Assembly (NCBI GenBank): GCA_029203185.1
Contig: CP119310.1
Coordinates: 992,001-1,056,000, forward strand
DNA: 64,000 bases
Direction: 5' to 3'
DNA from: Candidatus Chryseobacterium colombiense
Lineage (GTDB): Bacteria > Bacteroidota > Bacteroidia > Flavobacteriales > Weeksellaceae
Of this stretch, positions 34,466-44,008 are shown piece by piece. Below the pieces are notes generated by a model. It did not search any database. It saw only the letters and a list, made by a program, of their open reading frames with translations, and had not been told where the DNA came from. Both the position numbers and the translations under genes were made by a program. Numbering within the stretch: position 1 is the first letter of the stretch; each line of letters opens with the position of its first letter.

Positions 34466-35092
34466 ATGAAGGTAATAGATTTTGAAAGTTGGAATAGAAA
34501 AGAGCATTTTGAATTTTTCTCAGGGATGAAAAGTCCGTTTTTCGGATTTACAACAGAGGTTGACTGTACAAAAGCTTATGATGACGCCAAAGAAAAAGGA
34601 TATTCTTTTTATGCTGTTTACCTTTATAAATCGATGGTGGCGATTAATACCGTAGAAGAATTAAAATTAAGAATTGTTGATGGAAAAGTCATTTTATTTG
34701 ATGAAGTGCATGTAGGCGGAACAATCGGGAGACCGGACGGAACCTTCGGGTTTTCATTTTTCCATTATTCTCCGGATTTTAAAACTTTCAATGCACATCT
34801 GCAGGAACAGATACAATCCGTTCATAATTCAACAGGTTTAGGAATCAGCAATGATGTTTTGCCGATCAATCACATAAGACATACGACAATTCCATGGAAT
34901 TCTTTCAGTGCGATATTACATCCGACAAATTTTGATCCTAAAGAGTGTATCCCTAAAATTGCATTTGGAAAATTCAGTATCAGAAACGGAAGAAAGTTCA
35001 TGCCTGTTTCTATAGAAGCCCATCACGGATTGGCAGATGGAATTCACTTAGCAAAATATATTGAAGAATTCCAAAGACAGCTTGATCTTTAA
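34466..35092 (+). CDS. Chloramphenicol acetyltransferase-like protein (CatA family)
   Basis: 208 residues from MKVIDFESWNRKEHFEFF, the typical CAT start; an upstream in-frame TTG was not used. CATs transfer acetyl from acetyl-CoA to the 3-hydroxyl of chloramphenicol. The catalytic block VSIEAHHGLADGIHLAKYIEEF near residue 185 has HHxxxDG, and the N-terminal half has FFGFTTEVDCTKAYDDAKEKGYSFYAVYLY, as in type A CATs. It sits in an ordinary chromosomal context without mobile sequences. Many Flavobacteriia carry such genes; resistance cannot be assumed from the sequence. Confidence 0.87.
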   Translation: MKVIDFESWNRKEHFEFFSGMKSPFFGFTTEVDCTKAYDDAKEKGYSFYAVYLYKSMVAINTVEELKLRIVDGKVILFDEVHVGGTIGRPDGTFGFSFFHYSPDFKTFNAHLQEQIQSVHNSTGLGISNDVLPINHIRHTTIPWNSFSAILHPTNFDPKECIPKIAFGKFSIRNGRKFMPVSIEAHHGLADGIHLAKYIEEFQRQLDL

Positions 35093-35103
35093 TCCATAAA
35101 AAA

Positions 35104-35127
35104 AACGGGCAAATTTCTTTGCCCGTT
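35104..35127. terminator. Bidirectional terminator between CAT and protease genes
   Basis: AACGGGCAAA (35104-35113) pairs with TTTGCCCGTT (35118-35127) around TTTC, with an A run before it that is a T run on the minus strand. Confidence 0.85.
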
Positions 35128-35148
35128 ATCTATTTTAAACGTATTCTT

Positions 35149-36315
35149 TTAAGATTTTTCATTCTTAGGAAGACTATATGCTTCATTGAATAAATGATTC
35201 GGCTTCAGATACACCACATTTTCCTGAAAATCAAGAATTGTATTGAAACGCTTCAGAACTTCACCGCCTAAAAAATGAGTGGCAAAACCCGCAGGTTGAC
35301 TGTAAGAATTGATTTGGGCAGGTACATTTTTCAAAACATATTTTCCGAATATCAGTTTTTCATTAAGTACTGTTTCTACAGGGATTTCGTCTTTATTGGA
35401 ATTGTACATCACGGTTTTCGCAATGACCGGTAATTCGGCTTTAGGATAGCCGCTTTTCTTTATTAATGCATTATCCAGCATCAGTGTTTTCTGAAATCCG
35501 GAATCAAATAAGAATCTGCTTTTGAATTTTTTATTATTAACTTCCATTTCAGCATTGATACAGAAGTGTTCCTTCATAAGCTCCATCTCGAATTTTTCAT
35601 AATCTTTGCTTATTTTAGGACGTTGAGAATGAACAATGATGATGTTCTTATCATAATCGATCTCCACAACTTTGCCATCAAAAGCATTCCAGCCGAACAT
35701 TCCTTCGCAGCCATGTCCTGTAGTTTCAATAGGGTAGACTTGCTCATGGTGCCATTCCAGACCTCCTATCGCAAAGTCATTATCACTGATGTCTTTCATC
35801 GTCAATGGCAGTCCGTTTGGATTCAGGTATTTTTTTATGGCATCCTTTATGAGATAAAAACCTGATGCTCCGGTATCAAACATCAGATCCACTACATATT
35901 TTTTATTAAGCTTACCCTTAATTTTTATATTGTTTTGTTCTGTAAGAATAAAAGGAATAGTATCTTTTCTGGCAGGTTTCACCTTAGAAAAATTCCTGAT
36001 TTCAGGGCTTTCAAATCTCGTAAGGCAAGAATCTTTACCTTTATAGAGTACAATAAAATCAAACTTTTCAGTAGGTTTTAGTTTAACTTCAATAGAATCT
36101 ATGTCGGTTTTTAATTTTACTTGTTTAAACTTTACATTTTTTCCCGTGATATAAGTATCCGGTTTCACTTTAGAATTCAGAAACCACTTTGTGTTTAATT
36201 CATTATTCTCGATAATGGTTACCTCTTGCGTATTAGATTTCACAACAGGTAGCTTTTTCTGCGAATAGAAGAGGGTAGAACCTAGAAGCAGAAGAATAGA
36301 TATTGATAATCTCAT
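35149..36315 (-). CDS. Secreted two-domain retropepsin-like aspartic protease
   Basis: 388 residues with a signal peptide (LSISILLLLGSTLFYSQ). Two aspartic-protease half-sites are visible: VDLMFDTGASGFYLI near residue 145 and SRFLFDSGFQKTLML near 265. Each D-T/S-G loop belongs to one lobe, so a single chain may form the active pair, as in pepsin. Such proteins in Bacteroidetes are annotated retropepsin-like and are of unknown target. The second loop is DSGF rather than DTGA/DSGS, which might weaken activity. A -7 box TATATTTG (complement of 36344-36351) lies about 29 bp upstream. Confidence 0.82.
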   Translation of the reverse strand: MRLSISILLLLGSTLFYSQKKLPVVKSNTQEVTIIENNELNTKWFLNSKVKPDTYITGKNVKFKQVKLKTDIDSIEVKLKPTEKFDFIVLYKGKDSCLTRFESPEIRNFSKVKPARKDTIPFILTEQNNIKIKGKLNKKYVVDLMFDTGASGFYLIKDAIKKYLNPNGLPLTMKDISDNDFAIGGLEWHHEQVYPIETTGHGCEGMFGWNAFDGKVVEIDYDKNIIIVHSQRPKISKDYEKFEMELMKEHFCINAEMEVNNKKFKSRFLFDSGFQKTLMLDNALIKKSGYPKAELPVIAKTVMYNSNKDEIPVETVLNEKLIFGKYVLKNVPAQINSYSQPAGFATHFLGGEVLKRFNTILDFQENVVYLKPNHLFNEAYSLPKNEKS

Positions 36316-36482
36316 TTTTTATATGATATAGGTTATAGGTGCACAAATATAGGTTCTAAATCACCAAATAAAGAATAAAACAGTTTTAAAATAGACAATA
36401 ATTGCCAGTTTTTCTATAATCTTTCCTCAAATTCAATTTTTTTTCAAAATTTAATAGTTACTTTACATTTTTAAAAATAACT

Positions 36483-38465
36483 ATGTCTTCAAAAAGTTTT
36501 TCAAATCTAAGTCAGAAGATCTTCAAAGGTCGGTTTTCTGCTTTATTTAGTATTTTAGTGCTGTACATGTCTTTGTCTTTTTTGATAAGAACCGGTTTTC
36601 TTATTATTTCCATAAAAGATATCGATTTTAGTATTGTCTCTCTTTTCAGAGCTTTTTTTACAGGTTTTCTTTTTGATTTTACAATAGGATCCCTGTTTTT
36701 GCTTTTATATGCGACCTATCTTTTTGTTCTTCCGAAAAGATTCATAGGTTCTGTGTTTGACAAAATTTTCAGCTATTTCTATTTTACGCTTATTTTTATC
36801 ATCATTTATTTCAGCCTTTTGGCAGAGATTCCGTTTTGGGATGAGTTTGGAGCAAGATTTAATTTTATTGCGGTAGATTACCTTATCTATACGTATGAAG
36901 TGGTAGAAAATATCAACCAGTCTTATCCTTTACCGCTTATTGCCGGAGTTTTGATTCTTTTAATTGTTCTTACCTTCGTTATATTTAAAAAATTAAAAGT
37001 TTTCAGAAACACTTTTGCGGATAAAAAACCATTTACCTCAAGATTAAAATATTACCTGCCGCTTGCAGTGGTTACCATTCTTTTAGCAGTCGTTTTGAAA
37101 AACAAGCAGGCTGAATTCAGCAACAACCTTATTGTAAATGAATTAGGAAAAAACGGGGCATTTTCTTTTGTAACAGCTTTCAAATCAAACGAACTGGATT
37201 ATCTTACTTTTTATCCTAAAGTATCTGACCAGGAAGCTTATAAAACATTAAAACAAAACCTTTTACAAAATAATCAGACGTATACCTCTGCTCAATATGA
37301 TGATATTTCAAGGCTTACGAAAGGGGAGAATGAACAAAACCCCAATATCATCATGATTGCGATTGAAAGCTTCAGTGCAGATTTTTTAACCGCTTTCGGA
37401 AATAAAAATAACCTTACGCCGAATTATGATAAAATGGCCAACGAAAGTATATTCTTCACGAATTTATACTCAACGGGAACCAGAACGGTAAGAGGGATGG
37501 AAGCATTGACGCTTTGTGTTCCTCCAACTCCGGGAAACAGTATTGTGAGAAGACCTAACAATCAGAATTTATTTTCAATCTCTACGGTGCTGCAATCCAA
37601 AAAATATCATCCATATTTCATTTACGGAGGAGACGGTTATTTTGATAATATGAACAATTTCTTTGGTGGACAGGGCTTTGATATTGTAGACAGAGACAGA
37701 GGAAATCCATTATCCGATGAAATTAAAACCAAAAGATATGCTATCGAAGATAAGGACGTTAATTTTGAAAATGCATGGGGAATCTGTGATGAGGATCTTT
37801 ACAAGCAGTCTATCAAATATGCTGATAAAAGCACTAACGAAAACAAGCCTTTCTTCCAGTTTGTGATGACAACATCCAACCACAAACCTTATACTTTTCC
37901 TAATGGTAAAATCGACCTTCCACAAGGCGACAGAGATGCAGCAGTGAAATATACCGATTATGCCTTAGGACAGTTTATTGCGACTGCTAAAACCAAACCT
38001 TGGTTCAAAAACACGGTGTTTTTAATTGTTGCCGACCATTGTGCAAGCAGTGCAGGAAAATGGGAAATCAATATTGCTAAACACCACATTCCAGCGATTA
38101 TTTATAATCTTAACCATACCCCGGAAAAAATAGACCGACTGACTTCTCAAATCGATCTTATGCCGACATTATTCGGATATTTAAACTGGAATTATAAAAC
38201 AAGTCTGTACGGAAAAGATATTAACCAGACAAAACCAGGAGAGGAAAGAGCCTTCCTTGGAAATTACAGAACATTAGGATTACTAAAGAATAATGTATTT
38301 ACTCAGATTGACGACAGAAAGAGAGTAAAACAGTTCAATGTTACCGGAGCAGATGAGTCTTTATCCGAGGTAAAAAATAAAAATAACAATTTGGTTACGG
38401 AAACAATTTCTTATTACCAGACGGCAAGTGAAAGATTTAAAAACGGAAAAATGAAACAAAAATAA
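36483..38465 (+). CDS. LTA synthase-like sulfatase/phosphoglycerol transferase
   Basis: 660 residues. Five membrane helices lie in the first ~200 residues, then an extracytoplasmic alkaline-phosphatase-like domain: PNIIMIAIESFSADFL near 285, FTNLYSTGTRTVRGMEAL with the likely Thr nucleophile near 325, PYFIYGGDGYFDNMNNFFGGQGFD, SNHKPYTFP and LIVADHCASSAGK, the metal and substrate sites of the LtaS family. Gram-negative homologues transfer phosphoglycerol or phosphoethanolamine to envelope glycans. Substrate unknown. It is a single gene with a strong terminator. Confidence 0.88.
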   Translation: MSSKSFSNLSQKIFKGRFSALFSILVLYMSLSFLIRTGFLIISIKDIDFSIVSLFRAFFTGFLFDFTIGSLFLLLYATYLFVLPKRFIGSVFDKIFSYFYFTLIFIIIYFSLLAEIPFWDEFGARFNFIAVDYLIYTYEVVENINQSYPLPLIAGVLILLIVLTFVIFKKLKVFRNTFADKKPFTSRLKYYLPLAVVTILLAVVLKNKQAEFSNNLIVNELGKNGAFSFVTAFKSNELDYLTFYPKVSDQEAYKTLKQNLLQNNQTYTSAQYDDISRLTKGENEQNPNIIMIAIESFSADFLTAFGNKNNLTPNYDKMANESIFFTNLYSTGTRTVRGMEALTLCVPPTPGNSIVRRPNNQNLFSISTVLQSKKYHPYFIYGGDGYFDNMNNFFGGQGFDIVDRDRGNPLSDEIKTKRYAIEDKDVNFENAWGICDEDLYKQSIKYADKSTNENKPFFQFVMTTSNHKPYTFPNGKIDLPQGDRDAAVKYTDYALGQFIATAKTKPWFKNTVFLIVADHCASSAGKWEINIAKHHIPAIIYNLNHTPEKIDRLTSQIDLMPTLFGYLNWNYKTSLYGKDINQTKPGEERAFLGNYRTLGLLKNNVFTQIDDRKRVKQFNVTGADESLSEVKNKNNNLVTETISYYQTASERFKNGKMKQK

Positions 38466-38486
38466 GCTGATGTTTCAATTATAAAA

Positions 38487-38518
38487 AAAACTCTTCTCTG
38501 TATTTAGAGAAGAGTTTT
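38487..38518 (+). terminator. Terminator of the LTA synthase-like gene
   Basis: AAAACTCTTCTCT (38487-38499) pairs with AGAGAAGAGTTTT (38506-38518) around a 6-nt loop, then T residues. Confidence 0.85.
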
Positions 38519-38551
38519 TATTTAAAATTAACCTCATTTTTATTTAGAAAT

Positions 38552-38627
38552 ACCATTGAGGCATTAAGAAATTTAAGACCTAATCTATGATACTAAAAAA
38601 ATAGATAATGCTTTTATCTTAATGGTT
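38552..38627. repeat. Intergenic CTTAATGGTT repeat, copy 1
   Basis: ATCTTAATGGTT (38616-38627) is preceded by related pieces on the other strand (ACCATT and ATTAAGA within 38552-38570). The same 12-mer and its complement bracket 61889-61974. No gene lies in this 170-bp interval. Confidence 0.5.
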
Positions 38628-38689
38628 AAAATCTAAAACATATCCATTCTTAATTTTAAACTTAAAGGAAAAATCAAATACTTGTTAGA

Positions 38690-39421
38690 TTAAAATTCTA
38701 TTACAGCTTTCTCAAGATCATGATATAACAATATTTTCCAATGATTTTCGATCGCTTCCTGCTGCCATTTCAATCGTAGTTCCATTGCCTTTCTGCCATC
38801 AAAATCGCTTTTATAGGCAAGATGATATTTCAAATAAGATTCCTGTGGAAGATCATCGGCTCCGTAAAAAACTATTTTGTTATTTTCTCTGATCCAGAAG
38901 ACCTGCATAAATGGAGTGTGTCCCCCTACAACCTCAAAGGAGATTTCTTCGGTGATGTTTCCTTTATCTTCATCCATCCAGACTATATTTTCTAATTCGA
39001 TGAGTTTTTCCAGCGTATCAAAATCAAAAGAATGATTTCCTTTATTTTCCATGGCAAAGCCAAGTTCACGCTTCTGAATATAGATTTCAGCATTAGGAAA
39101 AGTAGCTTCAAATCCGTTTTCATTTCTAGTGATCACTGTTTCGATATGGTCTTTATGAAGATGCGAGAGCAAAACTTTAGTGACCTGATCCGGATAAATA
39201 TTTTCCTTTTTGAGTATTTCAGAAATTACATTTTCTCCATCTTCATTTTTCCATCCGATGCCTGCATCCAGCAGAATAATGTCTTTTTCTGTAATAATTA
39301 AAAAAGGGGTGACCGACATTTTAATTCCTTTAACAATATCCTTATTTTCATCTGTTAAAAGAGTAAAGTCTTTAGTTTTACTGGTAGAAAAATTTCCTTC
39401 TTTTAATGGTATAATTTTCAT
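38690..39421 (-). CDS. MBL-fold metallo-hydrolase
   Basis: 243 residues from MKIIPLKEGNFSTS; the longer frame from 39469 adds a non-conserved leader. The motif LLSHLHKDHIETVI near residue 85 is HxHxDH of the metallo-beta-lactamase fold, with VGGHTPFMQVFWI (third metal His) near 165 and YGADDLPQ near 185. Members hydrolyse thioesters, lactones or phosphodiesters. It is cytoplasmic, since no signal peptide is seen. The neighbouring MFS gene is divergent. Confidence 0.85.
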   Translation of the reverse strand: MKIIPLKEGNFSTSKTKDFTLLTDENKDIVKGIKMSVTPFLIITEKDIILLDAGIGWKNEDGENVISEILKKENIYPDQVTKVLLSHLHKDHIETVITRNENGFEATFPNAEIYIQKRELGFAMENKGNHSFDFDTLEKLIELENIVWMDEDKGNITEEISFEVVGGHTPFMQVFWIRENNKIVFYGADDLPQESYLKYHLAYKSDFDGRKAMELRLKWQQEAIENHWKILLYHDLEKAVIEF

Positions 39422-39525
39422 ACTGCAAAGTTCCTTATTATTTTTAAAATAGGAAAAGCTTTTTCTCAATAGGGATTATTGGTAAAACCGATGAACTCTT
39501 AAGGAATGCTTAATCTTAAAATGAG

Positions 39526-39533
39526 TATTTTTG
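39526..39533 (+). promoter_or_regulatory. -7 box of the MFS gene
   Basis: TATTTTTG ends 31 bp before the ATG at 39565. No clear TTG is seen at the -33 spacing. Confidence 0.45.
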
Positions 39534-39564
39534 TGTTGCAAAATTCAAAACTTACACAAAATTT

Positions 39565-40749
39565 ATGCAGATGAATTCTACCAGCGGTATTTCACGTACT
39601 GTTATTTGGTTGATGTCCGTGATTTCCGGACTTGTTGTGGCAAACAATTATTATAACCAGCCTTTGCTGGCTCTTATCTCTGAAGATTTACATGTTCCGG
39701 AAGCTGCTGCCAGCAAAATTTCAGTTCTTACCCAACTGGGATATGCAGCGGGTTTATTACTCATTGTTCCTTTGGGAGACAAACTTTTCCGTAAAAAATT
39801 AATTTTGATCGATTTGGTTTTGGTTTTTGCTTCACTGCTTTGGATGACTTTCGCTCAGGAATTATGGATGCTATATGTAGCCAGTTTACTGATCGGTGCT
39901 ACTTCTGTGATCCCCCAATTATTTGTGCCTATTGCTGCAGAATTATCTTCGGATAAAGAAAAATCTTCCAATATCGGGATTGTCATGTCCGGATTATTGC
40001 TGGGAATTCTTTTATCCAGATTCGTAGGAGGAATTGTTGGGGAAATGTGGGGTTGGAGAGCCATGTTTGGTATTGCAGCCGGAATCATGGTTTTGGTATG
40101 GATTGCTGTTTATAAAATGCTGCCTGATTTAAAACCCAATTTTAAGGGAACTTATGGTGAACTCATGAAATCCGTATTTCATCTGGCAAAAACCCAGCCC
40201 ATTCTGCGACTGGCTTCTTTCCGCGGAGCTATGGCTTTCGGATCGATGTGTGCGTTATTTACAACGCTGGTTTTCCATATGGAAAAACCTCCTTTCAATG
40301 CGGGATCATCGGTGGTTGGAAGTTTTGGATTGGCAGGAGCGGTTGGAGCTTTGGCTGCTGCAAAAGTGGGAAAACTGCAACGTTTTTTAGACCTGAACAG
40401 AATTATCCTGTATTCTCTTTTGATTGTTCTGGGGAGCTGGGCTTTTACCTATTTCGCAGGAGAAACTTATTGGGGATTGATTGTAGGCGTGATCCTGGTT
40501 GATCTTGGAGTACAGTCCAGTCACATTATGAATCAAACCAATTACTTTTTAATCAAATCCAACGCAGTTAACAGGCTGAATACCGTTTATATGGTTTCGT
40601 ATTTCATCGGAGGATCTTTAGGAACCTGGACCGCTTCAGTCGCGTGGCAATATGCACAGTGGAGCGGAGTTTGTCTGGTAGGAGCAACGATGGGCGTATT
40701 GGCGTTAATAGCTCATATCATCTTTAGCAGAAAATTACGTTTAAACTAA
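39565..40749 (+). CDS. MFS transporter, drug/solute exporter type
   Basis: 394 residues with twelve predicted membrane helices. ANNYYNQPLLALISEDL in the first loop and IVPLGDKLFRKKLILIDLV (the MFS motif A region G-D-x-x-x-R) fit the YnfM/NepI-like exporter branch. It is followed after 34 bp by the DsbA-like gene, so the two and the nucleosidase gene may share a transcript. The substrate is unknown. Confidence 0.85.
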   Translation: MQMNSTSGISRTVIWLMSVISGLVVANNYYNQPLLALISEDLHVPEAAASKISVLTQLGYAAGLLLIVPLGDKLFRKKLILIDLVLVFASLLWMTFAQELWMLYVASLLIGATSVIPQLFVPIAAELSSDKEKSSNIGIVMSGLLLGILLSRFVGGIVGEMWGWRAMFGIAAGIMVLVWIAVYKMLPDLKPNFKGTYGELMKSVFHLAKTQPILRLASFRGAMAFGSMCALFTTLVFHMEKPPFNAGSSVVGSFGLAGAVGALAAAKVGKLQRFLDLNRIILYSLLIVLGSWAFTYFAGETYWGLIVGVILVDLGVQSSHIMNQTNYFLIKSNAVNRLNTVYMVSYFIGGSLGTWTASVAWQYAQWSGVCLVGATMGVLALIAHIIFSRKLRLN

Positions 40750-40783
40750 TTATTTACTATAAATTCGAATAAAAATAAATACA

Positions 40784-41482
40784 ATGAAAATAGAAATCTG
40801 GTCGGACGTAATGTGTCCGTTTTGTTATATAGGAAAAAACAATTTTGAACAGGCGTTGGAAAAGCTGCCGTTTAAAGATGAAGTGGAAATAGAGTGGAAG
40901 AGCTTTCAGCTTGATCCTACCTTAAATCCTGGGGAAACCAAAAATACCATGGAATATTTCAGGGAAAAGAAAGGTTTTCCCGAAGCTCAGGCTCAGCAAA
41001 TGATAGCTCAGGTTTCACAAATGGGAAAAGGAGCAGGGATTAATTTCAACTTTGAAAAAGCCTTAATTACCAATACCTTTTCAGCGCACAAGCTTCTGCA
41101 TTTAGCAAAAAAATACCATAAAGCCAACGAAATGGAAGAAGCGCTTTTCATTGCGCATTTCATTGACGGAAAAAATGTAGGAGATGTAGAAACTCTGGTT
41201 TCATTAGCAGAATCTTTAGGAATCGACAAAGAAGAAGCACAAAAAGCTTTAACATCAGAAGAATTCGATTACGAGATCAACCAGGATATTCTGGAAGCAA
41301 AAAATAATGGAGTTTCGGGAGTTCCTTTCTTTGTTTTAAACGGAAAATATGCTGTTTCTGGAGCGCAACCTGTCGAACTTTTTGAAAATGCCCTTCAGCA
41401 AACTTACAATGAAACAGTAACTCCTTTGAAAAATCTTTCAGATAACGGAGCTTCATGTGATGCAGATGGATGTGAAATTTAA
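40784..41482 (+). CDS. DsbA-family oxidoreductase (FrnE-like)
   Basis: 232 residues. SDVMCPFCYIGKNNFEQAL at residues 7-25 gives the CPFC redox site of the 2-hydroxychromene-2-carboxylate isomerase/FrnE branch; GVSGVPFFVLNGKYAVSGAQ near 180 is the cis-Pro loop. There is no signal peptide, so it works in the cytoplasm. The C-terminus has another Cys pair (GASCDADGCEI), useful for metal or redox chemistry but not part of the core fold. It is 10 bp before the nucleosidase gene. Confidence 0.9.
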   Translation: MKIEIWSDVMCPFCYIGKNNFEQALEKLPFKDEVEIEWKSFQLDPTLNPGETKNTMEYFREKKGFPEAQAQQMIAQVSQMGKGAGINFNFEKALITNTFSAHKLLHLAKKYHKANEMEEALFIAHFIDGKNVGDVETLVSLAESLGIDKEEAQKALTSEEFDYEINQDILEAKNNGVSGVPFFVLNGKYAVSGAQPVELFENALQQTYNETVTPLKNLSDNGASCDADGCEI

Positions 41483-41491
41483 ATTGTAAAA

Positions 41492-42073
41492 ATGATAAAG
41501 ATTAATAACGATCATCAATTTGCTCTTGAAGATACCCTTTTTGTTTTTGCATTAGATTCGGAAGCCGGAAAGGTTTTTAATGATAAAAATAAGCTCATTA
41601 CAGGGATCGGAAAAGTAAATGCAGCTATGGAACTTACTAAAGAAATTCATAGGAAAAAGCCTAAATTAATTGTAAATTTAGGATCTGCAGGAAGCCAGAG
41701 TTTTCATAAAGGAGAGGTGATTTGCTGTACCAAATTCATCCAGCGGGATATGGATGTGAGAGGACTAGGATTTAGCCTGTATGAAACTCCTCTTTCCGGA
41801 ATTCCTCCTGTGCTGGAATACGGACTAAAGAAACACGACCTTCCGGAAGGCGTTTGCGGAAGTGGCGACAGTTTTGAAATGAACCATTCCGAAACCGTTT
41901 ACAATATTGTTGATATGGAAGCCTATCCTTTAGCATTAATCGCTATGAAAGAAAACATTCCGTTCCTTTGTTTAAAGTACATTTCTGATGATGCAGGAAG
42001 CGATGCCGCAGACGATTGGACAGTTCAGGTTCATTTGGCTTCTGAAGCATTTAATAAAATTCTATTTTCGTAA
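41492..42073 (+). CDS. Nucleosidase (MTA/SAH nucleosidase-like)
   Basis: 193 residues of the nucleoside phosphorylase fold. VNLGSAGSQSFHKGEVICC corresponds to the central glycine-rich strand, GSGDSFEMNH to the ribose region and VDMEAYPLALIAMKENIPFLCLKYISDDAG to the purine/ribose-binding block with the catalytic Glu and Asp of MTA/SAH nucleosidase. It is shorter than standard MtnN (about 230) because the N-terminal strand region is reduced. It probably cleaves a nucleoside such as 5'-methylthioadenosine or S-adenosylhomocysteine; which one cannot be read. Confidence 0.82.
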   Translation: MIKINNDHQFALEDTLFVFALDSEAGKVFNDKNKLITGIGKVNAAMELTKEIHRKKPKLIVNLGSAGSQSFHKGEVICCTKFIQRDMDVRGLGFSLYETPLSGIPPVLEYGLKKHDLPEGVCGSGDSFEMNHSETVYNIVDMEAYPLALIAMKENIPFLCLKYISDDAGSDAADDWTVQVHLASEAFNKILFS

Positions 42074-42142
42074 ATTTAAAATCTGGAGACTTTTCTTCAG
42101 ATTTATTTTTATAATTGTTTTCTACAGTTCAGCCATTTTACA

Positions 42143-42937
42143 ATGAAAGTGAATTTCTACAAACCCAATCATCCTGTTCTTGAAAAATATATTGAAGGAT
42201 ATTATTTTATTGCAAAAGATGATTCCGATACAACGTTGAATTATCTTACCTTTCCGGATAATTATTTTATTATTTCAGCTTGTGAGAATATTTCATTTTT
42301 TCGTGATGGAAATAAGATAGAGATTGATGCATCAGAAGAAGAAAATATTATTATAGACTTTGTTTCGCGCTGCAATTCTCCCGTAGAGATTCTTTATAAG
42401 CAGCCTATCAATGAAATTACCGTTTATTTTAAACCCTTAGGAATCTATCATTTTTTTAGTTCACCTGAAAGCCGTTTTTTAGAAAAGGAAATCATTTCAT
42501 CGGATTGTAAAGAAGTCATGAAAACTATCCTGGCTAAACAAGACAGAAAAAATCAGATTGATATGCTGGAAAAATATTGGCTTTCAAAATATCAGGAAAA
42601 AGAATTAACCACTGTTCAGTCTATTATTAATGATTTAGATTCTGATTTAAAAATCGAAGAGATTGCAGCAAAATATACTATTTCGAGACAATATGTAAAT
42701 AAACTCTGTACAAAATATTTAGGAAAACCCGCCTCAGAATTTAGAAAAATCCAACGTTTCAGAAATGCAGTTTCTTTAAATAAAAACATGAAAAATTTAA
42801 CGGAGCTTTCTTATGAAAACCTTTTCTATGATCAGTCGCATTTCATTAAAAATTTTAAAGATTTAACGAAATTACAGCCTCAAAAATTTTTCAGGAACGT
42901 CAATACAGAAGAAAAAAATATTTGGTTTTTTATCTGA
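42143..42937 (+). CDS. AraC-family transcriptional regulator
   Basis: 264 residues. The N-terminal ~150 residues resemble the DUF6597-type sensor (HPVLEKYIEGYYFIAKDD near residue 10; PINEITVYFKPLGIYHFF near 90). The C-terminus has an AraC DNA-binding domain with LKIEEIAAKYTISRQYVNKLCTKYLGKPASEFRK and a divergent second motif (LTELSYENLFYDQSHFIKNFKDLTKLQPQKFF). Targets are unknown; the downstream S41 peptidase gene has its own -7 box. Confidence 0.87.
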   Translation: MKVNFYKPNHPVLEKYIEGYYFIAKDDSDTTLNYLTFPDNYFIISACENISFFRDGNKIEIDASEEENIIIDFVSRCNSPVEILYKQPINEITVYFKPLGIYHFFSSPESRFLEKEIISSDCKEVMKTILAKQDRKNQIDMLEKYWLSKYQEKELTTVQSIINDLDSDLKIEEIAAKYTISRQYVNKLCTKYLGKPASEFRKIQRFRNAVSLNKNMKNLTELSYENLFYDQSHFIKNFKDLTKLQPQKFFRNVNTEEKNIWFFI

Positions 42938-42974
42938 GTTTCCATTTTTACAATTATGATATTGGATGTGCAGA

Positions 42975-42982
42975 TATTTTTG
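42975..42982 (+). promoter_or_regulatory. -7 box of the S41 peptidase gene
   Basis: TATTTTTG lies 18 bp before ATG 43001 and after the earlier in-frame ATG at 42956, which decides the start. Confidence 0.5.
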
Positions 42983-43000
42983 CATCAAATTAAATCATCA

Positions 43001-44008
43001 ATGAAAAAAATAGGCTTATTAAGTTCAGTTTTATGGTGTTCATTAGTATTTGCACAAAATGATAAAACAAAAATACTCACGGAAATTTCGGAGAAAATTA
43101 AAGAAAATTATATTGACGAAAAGGTTTTTAAAAGTATAGATTCCTTGTTTCAAAGCGAAATTAAATCCGGAAACTTCAATTCGTTAAATGAGAAAGAATT
43201 TGCTAAAAATTTGACTCAAAAGTTAAGAACAGTAACACAAGACAAACATTTTTTTGTTAAATATTTGGACAATTATTCCCCTCAAAATCCTATCAACGAA
43301 AAAGAACGGGAAAAGCAGGACAACTTCAGCAACAGTCTTGAGAATTTTGGATTTGAAAAAGTTGAAAGGCTGGAAGGGAATATCGGATATATTAATTATA
43401 AAGGTTTTGCAGAACTGAAATCCAGTAAGAAAACTTTAGAATCGGCCATGAATTTCGTTGCCAATACCAATTCTTTAATTGTCGATTTGCGGGAAAACGG
43501 AGGAGGAAATGGTGAAACATTGATTCAGTTTTGCAGTTATTTTTTCGATAAAAAAGACGTTTTGTACACCACCTATTTCCGAAATTTAGGAAAAACGGTA
43601 AAAAACAGAATACAGTCAAATGTTTTAGGTAAAAAATATCTCAACAAAAACATTTATATTCTTACCAGCCCAAAAACATTTTCTGCAGGTGAAGCTTTGG
43701 CCTATTTTTTACAGGAAAGAAAGTTAGCAAAAGTAATTGGTGAAAAAACCGGAGGAGCCGCCAATCCTGTCGATCCCTATTATATTCAGAACAAATATCT
43801 GTTATTAGTTCCGGACGGAAAAATCACCTCTACTTATTCGGGGAAAAATTGGGAACATGTCGGAGTCATTCCAGACAAATTGGTAAGTCAGGAAAATGCT
43901 TTGAAAACAGCTTATTTACTAGCTTTACAGGAAATTATAAATCATAAAACAAAAACTGAACTTTCGGAAAACGATATCAAAAATCTTATTATTAAATTAA
44001 ATCAATAA
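43001..44008 (+). CDS. Secreted S41 family peptidase
   Basis: 335 residues with a signal peptide (MKKIGLLSSVLWCSLVFAQ). The tail-specific protease core is visible: GNIGYINYKGFAELKSSKK, LIVDLRENGGGNGETLIQFC, and ILTSPKTFSAGEALAYFLQ with the catalytic Ser in TFSAGEA, followed by VIGEKTGGAANPVDPYYI that supplies the second catalytic region. There is no PDZ insertion, so it resembles the short IRBP/N-terminal-helix type S41 proteins of Bacteroidetes. It overlaps the GNAT gene start by 1 bp (TAATG), so the two are coupled. Confidence 0.87.
   Translation: MKKIGLLSSVLWCSLVFAQNDKTKILTEISEKIKENYIDEKVFKSIDSLFQSEIKSGNFNSLNEKEFAKNLTQKLRTVTQDKHFFVKYLDNYSPQNPINEKEREKQDNFSNSLENFGFEKVERLEGNIGYINYKGFAELKSSKKTLESAMNFVANTNSLIVDLRENGGGNGETLIQFCSYFFDKKDVLYTTYFRNLGKTVKNRIQSNVLGKKYLNKNIYILTSPKTFSAGEALAYFLQERKLAKVIGEKTGGAANPVDPYYIQNKYLLLVPDGKITSTYSGKNWEHVGVIPDKLVSQENALKTAYLLALQEIINHKTKTELSENDIKNLIIKLNQ

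Noticed and set aside
34466..35092. CAT-like gene as a recently acquired resistance cassette
   Set aside because: No integron, IS or base-composition break is visible; it has ordinary neighbours and a shared terminator, so it looks like a resident chromosomal gene.
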